Source: Carex sylvatica
Lineage: Eukaryota; Streptophyta; Magnoliopsida; Poales; Cyperaceae
Assembly: GCA_964058845.1 (NCBI GenBank)
Contig: CAXKVR010000820.1
Span: 1 to 28,525, forward strand
Direction of reading: 5' to 3'
DNA: 28,525 nt
Part shown: positions 19,641-28,453 of the stretch, piece by piece
How the letters are laid out: every line of letters starts with the position of its first letter
How positions within the stretch are numbered: position 1 is the first letter of the stretch
The notes under the pieces: generated by a model
What the model was told of the DNA's origin: nothing
Database searches by the model: none
Seen by the model: only the letters and a program-made list of their open reading frames with translations
Position numbers and translations under genes: made by a program

Positions 19641-20500
19641 TGGGTGAAAATATTTTATTTTTAAACTTCTACAAGAAACAATCCAGATTTTAAACATTCG
19701 ATCTCTTCACGTAGGACATTATCTTATATATATACTATAACAGAAAGTGGTTACGATATTTCTTTGTTATTTGTTACTAACTCAGAAATTTAGCTATTAC
19801 CAATATTAATATTAACATAAAACATGCATTTTATCACTGCTTTTGAATTGTTCAGAATCTTCTGAAAAATAGTATAATAATTCCAAAAAAATAGTAAAAT
19901 AACTCCAAAAAAAATATAAAAATTGATCTCCAAGCACATTTTATTATGAAGTTCATGTTGAGCGGTTAGATCGACCGTTTGGATTTAAAAAATGCTGAAA
20001 ACAGAGTTTCCTACAAAAAATATGGCCAGTTAAATTTGGTCAAAATTATTACCCTTTTTGTGAGAATTTATTTTTTTATGCACCGGGCAACCCTTTTCTA
20101 AGAGTTCCAAGTACATAATCGCAAGAAGAAACTATCCTCTTCTAACGGTTCTAGTACAAAGCCGCTAGAAGAATTGCCTCTGTTACACCGTTAAGAACAT
20201 AAAAACTTGCTTATTAACAGTGTATTAATATTGTTCTAAGTTGTTGATATAAAAGTAATGTTATTTTGTTATCTACTGGTAGTAAATCAAAGTGGTAAAA
20301 TTATCCTTATATTATTAATAATCACTAATTAATAAGCACCAACATAAAAGTAACTTCATTTTCTTTTCTGATATATAATCTAACATTTTTGTTTATGTCA
20401 GTCCGGCCAGGTACACCGAACTAGCCTAAACGAGGAAGAGCTAGTCATTAAAGCGCAAAGACCAGGTCAAAAGGATATATCTCTGACATCGATCTGAAAA
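19635..20500. repeat. Duplicated block P, uninterrupted copy (Helitron empty site)
   Basis: Colinear with 9865-10149 plus 12541-13195. At about 19890, TTCCAAAAAAATAGTAAAAT runs across the position where the other copy carries the Helitron. Confidence 0.85.
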
Positions 20501-20870
20501 CCTAAGGGTAAAGTTTCCATTTCTTACTTTACAAATTACATAAGGTAATACTAGTAAACTTAATTGCTTTTTACTGTATACGAAATAGACTATACAAAAG
20601 AAGCTGCCATGCAATTAATGCTTAAAAGTTTGCTGAAAATTTCTAGTCTCTATGGACTATGTAGAAGTTCCTGCAATAATATGGGATTAAATAGGAGAGT
20701 GTAAACACGATATCAAAAATATTGGTTTTTGATGTACCTTTATTTTTAAGAAACAAGTAGCGGAATTCATATCGCTGTATTACTACAGAGGTACCGTTCC
20801 GTAGGGTAAGATGATCCAGATTGTTCTTTTAATTTTGTAAGAATCTCAAAGCACAGAAAATACTGCCCAT
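20280..20870. repeat. Duplicated block Q, copy 3
   Basis: Matches 4280-4940 to its end. It lacks the 286-bp hAT-like MITE that follows that copy. Confidence 0.85.
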
Positions 20871-20929
20871 GTACTATATATCCTGAATAAAATGGGTGTA
20901 AGATGAAATGGTGATAGTGCTTTACAATT

Positions 20930-21844
20930 GGCATTGCCCTTCTGCTGGGTGTAAGATAAAATGGTTCATTTTATTTATTGTGAAATGTAGGTACACAATC
21001 AGATGAATATATGTTTAGTTTTCCTTGAGAAAAACTCTTATTGTGATGCATGATTTTCATGTATTTTCCAAAGAAGGAAAAACAGATCATTTCGGACTGG
21101 AATCGGACTGTACCAATTCGATTTCAGACCGAATTACATGGTTTTGTCCAAATTCAGCCGGAATGGGCTAATGTCAGTCAAATTTTGGCTGAAATGATCC
21201 GATACCACCGAAACGGCCGAAATGCGCAAATAACCCTCTCCAAAAAAATTTACCTTTGACATGAATTTAACCTATTATTCACTTTTGTTGCTAAAAACAG
21301 AATTATGTTTATATAAAAAGTTTCTTTTATTTCTCATTACTCACAACAAAAACTTCAACAACTACTATTTCCCTAGCCCCACCTACTGGACCTTTCTATC
21401 CCAAAGCATTCCGGATACCTTCCCTTGTGAAATCTAGCACTGTTATCATTTGTACTTATATTCTAAAGTAAAATATACTATTTTTAGTTGTAATGCTTGT
21501 ATTATATTGTATTAGTAGATTATTTGAGTGTAATCATTTGTTTAAATATAAATTATTGACACATTATATTTTATCAATTTTTTCTAATTTTTTAGTATAA
21601 AACAAGTTTCTGCCAAAAAAATCTGAGTTTTCGATCTGATTCAGCCGATTCGGACCGATTCACCAAATTCCGATTCCACAGCCAAAAGACCGATCCCGAT
21701 TCCGATTCTGATTTTTCCTTCTATGGTATTTTCTTCAATGTGTATAAAAGATGTATGATGTATTTTAATTTTGTGGTATGTGGATCAACACACGCACCAA
21801 TACTACACTTAGAATTATACGTTTGTGATCTTACTATAATAAGA
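20930..21844. repeat. Duplicated block R, copy 3 (with MITE)
   Basis: Begins CATTGCCCTTCTGCTGGGTG as at 5606 and includes the MITE at 21069-21725. It leads into the copia gag fragment at 21845, in the same order as the other copies. Confidence 0.85.
21069..21725. mobile_element. hAT-like MITE, 657 bp (copy 2)
   Basis: Flanked by GTATTTTC at 21061-21068 and 21726-21733. The ends CAAAGAAGGAAAAA and, on the other strand, CATAGAAGGAAAAA are a clear 14-bp inverted repeat with one mismatch. It is the same insertion as at 17762-18466, duplicated with its surroundings, and is absent at 5736-5743. Confidence 0.88.
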
Positions 21845-21982
21845 AATAATGGTTTTAAATTTTGTTGGCTTTGATTTTCACCCATCAAGATTCTTAACAC
21901 GTTGCCACTACAGTTTGCTTTTGTGATGATGCCTCCTTATGCTCGAATTTGGCTGACAATGGTTGTGCACTTCACAGAAAAT
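21845..21982 (-). pseudogene. Ty1/copia gag fragment, copy 3 (truncated)
   Basis: Carries only the distal gag part (TIVSQIRA-like block on the minus strand). A deletion joins it at about 21982 to LTR sequence that corresponds to 19198. The deletion has removed the gag start, primer binding site and LTR 3' end. Confidence 0.7.
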
Positions 21983-22299
21983 AATTGACTGCAGAATAAA
22001 TAAAAAACAGAGAACAAAATACTGTGTTGCTATGCCAGTATTTTCAGAGACAGAAATTAGAAGTAATGCTTTTTGTTCATACACAAATACATCTTTCAAC
22101 AGAATTAAAATTATTACAACTTCCATAAAATAACAACACATTAATTTAGGAAAATAACCATGCATTACAGAACATGTGCTAGAAATAACAACTAAACTGA
22201 AAATAATGTAGCAACAATAACATCAGTTACACACGTCTGAAAACTTCTTCATAAATGAACTCAATTGCAGAAGGATTTATCAGAATTAATTTTGAAACA
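21983..22299 (-). mobile_element. Copia LTR remnant forming the 3' end of gene C
   Basis: Matches 19198-19527. Its 5' end (TGTTTC on the minus strand, plus-strand 22294-22299) coincides with a Cys codon near the end of gene C. The LTR therefore supplies the last 12 codons, the stop and the 3' untranslated region. Confidence 0.6.
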
Positions 22300-22689
22300 T
22301 TTTTTCGGATCAAGCTCAGCTTGTTCAATCATCGCGCCACCGTTAATCTGGTTTCCTTTCATTCCTCCTCCTACACGCTGGATGTTATTCCATTGGCCTC
22401 CATTATTCTGGCCTCCTTTCATCTGGCCCCTATTTATCTGGTTTCCGATGAGGTTAGCTCCAACACTCTGATTATTGTTCAATTTGTTATTCGGTATGGC
22501 ACTGAACAATTTGTAAGCGCAAATAAAAAGAAGAGGACATATGTATATATAGTATCTTGGGAGAGCAAGTAGCATGGTTATTTTCATTTTAGGAATTTGA
22601 TCGATGAGGGCAGAAAATTCAGAACTGAAGCAATCAGCGACAGCAAGGGCAATGACAAGGGCGGCAATACAAATGTATATGTACGACAT
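22261..22689 (-). CDS. Gene C: pentapeptide-repeat protein with signal-like N-terminus, intronless
   Basis: 142 residues on the minus strand. Residues 1-20 are MSYIYICIAALVIALAVADC, a good secretory signal, followed by FSALIDQIPK. A second hydrophobic stretch (LLALPRYYIYICPLLFICAY, about 39-58) could be a membrane span. From about residue 66, eleven pentapeptides follow, including NQSVG, ANLIG, NQINR, GQMKG and GQWNN. The last 12 residues (CFKINSDKSFCN) and the 3' region come from a copia LTR. An upstream in-frame ATG at 22776 would precede the TATA box, so I chose 22689. The intron of A, B and D is absent, apparently removed by a deletion that joins signal and repeat exons in frame. The second hydrophobic stretch lies where A and D have their TATA box and leader, so this reading frame may be a fortuitous fusion. 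Function is unknown. Confidence 0.55.
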   Translation of the reverse strand: MSYIYICIAALVIALAVADCFSSEFSALIDQIPKMKITMLLALPRYYIYICPLLFICAYKLFSAIPNNKLNNNQSVGANLIGNQINRGQMKGGQNNGGQWNNIQRVGGGMKGNQINGGAMIEQAELDPKKCFKINSDKSFCN

Positions 22690-22760
22690 AGCACTGGACA
22701 ATTTGCAAAAGCTAACAGAAACAAAAGGAGATATGAATGGATCGGAAATTGGGTTATAGG

Positions 22761-22770
22761 GTATATATAG
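22761..22770 (-). promoter_or_regulatory. TATA box of gene C
   Basis: CTATATATAC on the minus strand, about 75 bases before the ATG at 22689. The start site expected about 30 bases downstream leaves a leader of some 40-45 bases. It excludes the upstream ATG at 22776 as the start. Confidence 0.5.
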
Positions 22771-22789
22771 GAACATCGAGAGGAAATTG

Positions 22790-23760
22790 GGAGGAAGAGA
22801 GATAGCAAGACCCAGGAATCAGCACACTTAGAAGTCTAGACATACATAAAAACTTGCCTGACACGTCTAGATATGCCTATTAAAAAAATAGAAAATAATA
22901 AAAAAATTCTCTTACCGGAAAATTATTTTTAAATTATTTATAATTATCAAACACATGTATTTGTTCTCTTTTTTGGGGACAATTTTTTAATATATTTAGA
23001 AAAACTGAAACCTAAGGAAAATGTAATTTTAATTTATTTCAAAATTTCTGGATACCTTTTACAGACTTTCCGATATTTTTACATATTTTTAAATTAACAA
23101 ATTAACAAAATTCCTTAATTTTAAGAAGAAAAAAATGGCACGACACCTTAAACAAGGCCTAACAGGACTTGCCGTGCTGGTAGACGTTTTGTGTTCATCT
23201 CCGGTATTGTTTGACACGGCAGAGAATGCATGACAAGCCACATCTTGAACTTTAGATGTGCTGGCAAGGCACGGTACGGATTCCAGACACGTCAAAGTAC
23301 GGCATGGTACGTTTATACAACACTAGTGTTTATTTTGGCCTTTGAATTTGAGGGGCATGTACAGCACCTTGTTGATAACGCGGAGGAGTCTATTGTAGAT
23401 TCTCAAGTTACCCAAATATTGTAGATTCTAAAGATGGAACGAAGTATTATTTTTGGAATATGATACATATGAAAATATTTTCTTCATCCTAGCTACAAAT
23501 TCATATAAATTTTAAATTTGCATAAAATTCAGTAGGTGGACAGTTTCTATCCTACTTAATTATTGTAGATATTATCTTATCCACAAGACAAGAAGAAAAG
23601 AAAAAAATATGTGGAGTCGTTGGCCGAGTCCTGTTGATTTGACCTCATTGACTTCTGGGTCTTTGTTTTCTCTCTTACTTCTCGCACGTCTTTGGACCCT
23701 ACATTCATATCTTCTTTCTTTTCTTTCTTTCTGTTAGCATTTACAAATTATCTTGTACCA
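22790..23760. repeat. 971-bp block upstream of gene C
   Basis: Second copy of the block at 16761-17726, in the same orientation. It carries a four-base insertion near 23491 relative to the other copy and otherwise only scattered substitutions. The minus-strand frame at 23089-23295 corresponds to that at 17060-17281 and is not supported as a gene. Confidence 0.9.
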
Positions 23761-25425
23761 TGGTCTGTGCTTTTCTTTTAACTTTGGTTCCCGACTGCCA
23801 AAAAAAAGGATTGAATCCATATTCTATAATGAATTTGCTAACGAAATAGGTCCACTATTTGACGAGTTCATCAAAACAGAAAAGAAAGAAAGATTGTAGA
23901 GCCTCAAGTTACCCAAATATTGTAGAGTCTAAAGATTGAACGAAGTTTCTGACGAGGGATGGGAAAGTTTTCGAAATGAATTCTAATTTGGAGAACTCTC
24001 TTTCTCTATCATCCCACTAAGGACGTGGATTGAAAAAAGTGGATTAAAAAACAACATAATAAGACTTATTAATTATTATTTCATAACGAGGATTTTTCTC
24101 ATAATTTTTTATTTAATAACCATAAATATCAACAAAAAATAAATTAGCCAGGATTATTATGATGGTTAATAACCAAGTTGAATAAAGACGATGGAAACAA
24201 GGCAAAGTCAAGAGAAGTTCCCATTTTAACAGAAGGTAAATTTATATTACTCTTTTTTTTTGGCCTGCAATGCCCATAGACGCGAGCGTAATGATATCAA
24301 TATAATCAAGTTGGATGCTTGTGCAATGACAGATACCACAGAATTGGATTGAACTTTTCTTGGTTTATTCAAAAATAAGGGGCATCTTCGTGATATATTA
24401 TTTTATTAACAACTCAAGTTACTAATGATTCATTGTTATTTTATCGTTTTGCACAACTTGATGAGCCTAAATGTGTTACGCTGCTTTTAAATTTATAAAT
24501 CCGTTTGTATTTCTTGTCAGATCACAAGCGTATGATCCTATTGATTAGTATAATCGAGTGTCAATCAGCAGGAAATAAGGTTATCCATCTTAAACAATTA
24601 AATCACGACCCGTTGAAGGACTAGACAAAATCAGATCTTGAGAGTTGTTAGCGAATCAGAGATGCACTTTGTATTTCTGGATGAAAAGATAAAATAGAGT
24701 AATCAAAATATGATGTTAATTCCTAGGATTTCAGCACATTATTGTCATTTCAATCCACTTTGATTCTTACTTCGATTTCATTGAGTTGGTTTTCAATTGT
24801 TGTAAGATGATTTTTAATCCTATCGGAGTGATTGGTGCTTTTGCGGTTTAGTCACACTACTAACCAAGCCTTAACGTTAAGCCTTGACTTGAGAAGTGCA
24901 AGAAGATCTGCGATGAGCCCAAAGTCACAACCTTCACTTGACTGGGTCTCTTGGGCGATCCTATAGGGTGTTCCCATGGTAAGGCAATACAATACGACAT
25001 TTGTCTACGAATGCCAAGACTCGCATGTATACTTTTGATGATCAGACTATTAGCTTCTTCGATTAAGATATTTCCCAATAGTCTAGTATTTTTATTCCCT
25101 CTTTCTCAATCCTATTAATCTAATGTGACTAACTTCCATGTGTGGCCATCACAGTGGTGGTCTAAAATAACAAGCAAAACTGAGAGAGATTGAATATAAA
25201 GTACTAAACAATGATCAAACACAAAATATATATCGAAGCATCATAAGTAACAAGGTTTATAACCTAGCCTTAAGAAAAGATGTTTACCTGCGAAACAGCA
25301 TGTTTAGACTCCTCACAACTAAACAATACAAGAAGAATACAAAGTAGATCTAAGATTCAATTCTCTACAGTCCATATGGTATATATATGAGTGAGGGGGA
25401 GTCTGGAGACGAGTTGGAGTCAAGT
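23761..25425. other. Region without a recognised gene
   Basis: Near 23880-23945, GAAAGAAAGATTGTAGAGCC followed by TCAAGTTACCC resembles the first part of the introns of genes A, B and D (GAAAGAAAGATTGTAGTGCC..AAAGTTACCC) and also a stretch of the 966-bp block. It may be a remnant of another family member. The minus-strand frame at 24860-25078 (72 codons) is GC-richer than its surroundings, and another frame there reads MGTPYRIAQETQSS; I recognise neither. The rest is AT-rich with no repeat shared inside the window. Confidence 0.45.
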
Positions 25426-25509
25426 GGATTTGATCTAGATACAGTTGGAGCAGTTAATCACAAAAGGGCACCTACTGTTACAGAATGTATGAAATGGTAC
25501 GGTCCGTAA
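25387..25509 (+). CDS. Short acidic ORF of unknown status
   Basis: A 40-codon frame starts MSEGESGDELESSGFDLDTV and ends at TAA 25507-25509, just after a TATATATATGA stretch. The left copy of the duplication keeps the part from 1 onwards, in frame, with a few substitutions (Phe to Ser, Arg to Gly, Pro to Thr) and the same stop. The acidic, Ser-rich start looks more like protein than the surroundings. It could be a first exon whose downstream exons were lost or interrupted, or chance. Confidence 0.2.
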   Translation: MSEGESGDELESSGFDLDTVGAVNHKRAPTVTECMKWYGP

Positions 25510-25960
25510 CCATACAGTGCATCGTTGGATTGGGCTATCTCGTAGTTCATAATGAGCATTACCCCGCATCAGTTTATACAGTCTGTAACAAAACCCTAGA
25601 ACCAATGTTGCGCTTTTCCGATCGACCCGATTCTTGCTCCATATGATGTGAAATAGTTCCAAACATGGTTTCTGCATCAAAACATAAACTTGGACAATAG
25701 TAAGTGAATATAATGATAAATACTGATATATGTGAGAAAACAAGATAAATCCTAAGGCAAAATCCTACTTAATTTCATCACAATATGTCTTGATCAATCC
25801 AATCCTAATTAATCAGATCCGAGTCGATTCTAGTTCGGACCCTATTCGGTTCCAAAGAGGATCCGGGTAATTGGATAAATGGAGCACCTCTAGGTGCAAA
25901 AACCAAAAAAACTCCCAACAAGGCAGCAAGAGTAAGCAATGTCTTGGGATCTGGAGCAAT

Positions 25961-26445
25961 TAGGACTGCACAAAAAATTTGTAGTTCGTGATTTGATTCG
26001 AGTTTGATTCGAAAAAGTTCATAAAAAATTCGATTCAAAATAGATCAAAATTAATTCAAACCAAATTCGAACTAGACCTGATTTGTTCGAAATAGGTTCG
26101 CGAACTATTCTAATTCAAAATTCAAAGTAATGTGAACCGTTGATTTCCGCTGATGACTTATGTTTGCTTATGACTTAAAACATAAGGCCGTCCAACTATA
26201 AGTCATAACTCGTAAATTGTAACCCTCACTCTTAGTTCTAAAATCCTAAACAACTTTCACCTCTTGCTTTCGGCTACTACGATCACTCTTCATTGTCGTA
26301 AAAAAATTCGTAAAAGATTCGAAATTGAGATCGTAAAAAAATTAATTCGAAATTAATTCAAACCAAACTTAATTAGTTCGAAATTAATTCAAACCAAACT
26401 CAAACTAGGATAAGTTCGATTTGGTTCGATTCGTTTGCAGCCCTT
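25961..26445. mobile_element. hAT-like non-autonomous element (right copy)
   Basis: Duplicate of the element at 536-1014, flanked by GGAGCAAT at 25953-25960 and 26446-26453. It has a few small internal indels, including an extra repeat word near 26341. Confidence 0.75.
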
Positions 26446-26699
26446 GGAGCAATAATTTGGAAAGTGATAATGAGGCAACAAATAATTATGATAGTACTGG
26501 AGCAACAATAATTGAGGGGAGACAGCACCATGTGGATTCCCAGACATCTAGCACGCTTGCAAGACTTAAGGAAATTCAAGCGAAATTGAAAAGAAAATCA
26601 AATGTTGATGTTGCTGGCCCAGGCATAACGCTCATTAAAACGAAATTGAAAAGTAATTCAAGCGAAATTGAAAAGAAATTCAAGCGAAATTGCTCATAA
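26421..26699 (+). CDS. Uncertain chimeric ORF, right copy
   Basis: Counterpart of 991-1281, 92 codons, again starting inside the hAT-like end. It carries one inserted Thr codon near 26503 and terminates earlier, at TAA 26697-26699. The open frame in both copies is weak evidence only, because the duplication is recent. No known domain is seen. Confidence 0.2.
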   Translation: MVRFVCSPWSNNLESDNEATNNYDSTGATIIEGRQHHVDSQTSSTLARLKEIQAKLKRKSNVDVAGPGITLIKTKLKSNSSEIEKKFKRNCS

Positions 26700-26725
26700 C
26701 AGGTAACTCGCTGGATCAGAACTCA

Positions 26726-26808
26726 CTTGCCCTGCCCTTGCTTAAGCTGATTAACTACGTTTATGCATTTTCTGCCCTAATCGATCTAATTCCCTCACTA
26801 CTCTCCCA
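26726..26808 (+). pseudogene. Remnant of the signal-peptide exon upstream of gene D
   Basis: Same remnant as in the left copy but longer at its 5' side. It keeps the CTTGCCCTGCCCTTGCTTAAG stretch that aligns with the Ala/Leu-rich signal region of gene C; this stretch is deleted in copy A. No ATG in a comparable position precedes it. Confidence 0.5.
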
Positions 26809-26813
26809 AGCTC

Positions 26814-26823
26814 CTATATATAC
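26814..26823 (+). promoter_or_regulatory. TATA box of gene D
   Basis: CTATATATAC, 57 bases before the ATG at 26871, identical in sequence and spacing to the box of gene A. Confidence 0.5.
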
Positions 26824-26870
26824 ACATCTTTTTTTTTCTGCATTTGCTAATTACAATATATATAGGAATA

Positions 26871-28347
26871 ATGTCCTGGCACATGAGCTATATTACGGTA
26901 TGAATTTATTTTTAAAATGGTATAGTTACTTGTTATAAAATAAACACATACATGAAAATACAAAAAAAAAAAAAAAAAGAGAAAGAAAGATTGTAGTTCC
27001 CAAAGTTACCCAAACTGGTAAAATTAGGTACCACCCCCGGTCCTTACTCAATAACTACCAATTCAATTATTTAATTTTAGGATTAATTTCTCATACCTTG
27101 AAGAGGTCTTCAATTTCTTATTTACCCTTCTACTTTTTATTATATTTAATATGCCCTTCACCTCCTTTTATGTCTTTCTATTTACCCATAAAATTAATTA
27201 CTCTTATTTAAGCAGAATTTAGTTTTATCTTTTTCCATTATACCCTTGCTCTTATTTAGAGTTCATTTGTCTCATCTTTCCCATCCTGAATCTCAGGTTC
27301 CTTCTCATCCAAATCGGAAGGCTCGTTAAAAATCTCTTCAACTGTATAATTTCATAAATCATTGTTAGCAATTGTGCCTCTTAAGTAACTAGGCACTGTC
27401 CCAATCCAGGCACCCACTCTGAGCTTCCAATTGTGATCACACTCTAATATAGAGAAGTTGTAAAAATTCTTAATTTTTTAATATATAAGTTTGTCAGGCA
27501 GCCAAACATGTACTTCTGTTGTCCAATTTTGTCTCTTTTTGTGTTGCCTTGCGAAAACTATAATTAATTTCATAAAGTTTGTTTTCAGAATCTTTATTCT
27601 GGAGTTTTTTGAGATAGTTTGATTTTGGGTGAATGAGGTTTTTTGCTGCTATATTGAATAGTTCTACACTTCCTTGGCTGGTACCGTTTTATATTATAAG
27701 TTTGACTAAATGATGGTAAGGTAATTTTGTTTATTTACATTACCATGTTGTTAGTAAAAACACACAAAACTTTAAAAATAAGAGCAATGGTATAATGGGA
27801 AAAGATAGATCTTAATACTATTTAAATAAGAGTAATTAATTTTATGGGTAAATAGAAAGACATTGAAAGAGTTGAAGGACATATTGAATATAATAAAGAG
27901 TAGAGAGGTAAATAAGAAATTGAAACACTCTTCAAGAGTACATTAGAAATTAACCTATATTTTTATATGCATTTGCTATGCTAACTTTTATCATTTTGTG
28001 GGGAACAGAATTGTAACTTTAACTTCGGAAATATTAACGGGGCCCAGATGAATAGTGCTCAGATGAATAGAGACCAATTCAATAGTATCCAGAGTGTAGG
28101 AGGCGATATGAGCGGAGACCAGAGGAACATTGGCCGGATGAATGGAAGCCTGATAAATGGAGGCCAGTTGTCTAATAGCCAGAATGTAGGAGGCCAAATG
28201 AACGGAGACCAAATTAATAGTGGCCAGATCAATGGAGGCCAGGAGAATGAGGAACAACGTCGTTTTAGATGGTGTATTGGCCTGATGATCATTATTGTGA
28301 TTATATTAATTTTGGAAATATTTTATATAACTACAAGAATGGGATAG
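26871..28347 (+). CDS. Gene D: pentapeptide-repeat protein with C-terminal membrane anchor
   Basis: Near-identical duplicate of gene A. The proposed structure is join(26871-26897, 28009-28347), 121 residues. The N-terminus MSWHMSYIT, the splice sites and the frame are conserved. It carries exactly one more pentapeptide than A: GGQMN-GDQIN-SGQ replaces GDQIY-SGQ near 28190-28225. The tail again is EEQRRFRW followed by a hydrophobic span and ITTRMG, with the stop inside the fold-back element. One substitution in exon 2 changes a Trp near its start to Cys. The reading frame survives while the sequence varies by whole 15-bp units, which favours a translated product but does not prove it. No recognised family member is known to me. 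Confidence 0.55.
27079..27956. mobile_element. Inverted-repeat element in the intron of gene D
   Basis: Duplicate of the element at 1639-2516, with arms at about 27079-27258 and 27775-27956. Its internal minus-strand frame is broken by one substitution near 27353-27355 that creates TGA. Confidence 0.65.
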
Positions 28348-28453
28348 TATCCGCGACCGATACTGTTGGCATACCCTCGCGGATACTACCATCGCTAATA
28401 GAAAAAACACCTTTATGTCGGTATACCCTCGCGGATACTCTCTCATTCTTGTA
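28331..28453. mobile_element. Small CACTA-like fold-back element at the 3' end of gene D
   Basis: Duplicate of the element at 2876-2998 in the same position relative to the gene. The stop codon of gene D (28345-28347) lies in its left arm. Confidence 0.55.

Noticed and set aside
22690..22776. Upstream in-frame ATG extending gene C by 29 residues
   Set aside because: It lies upstream of the TATA box at 22761-22770, so a transcript from that box would not contain it. Homology to exon E supports the ATG at 22689.
28059..28292. Minus-strand frame rich in WPPFIWP-type repeats opposite the repeat exon of gene D (similar frames opposite A and C, e.g. 22265-22471)
   Set aside because: It is the antisense shadow of the pentapeptide repeat. 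It has no independent support, and the sense strand has the splice sites, TATA box and conserved register.
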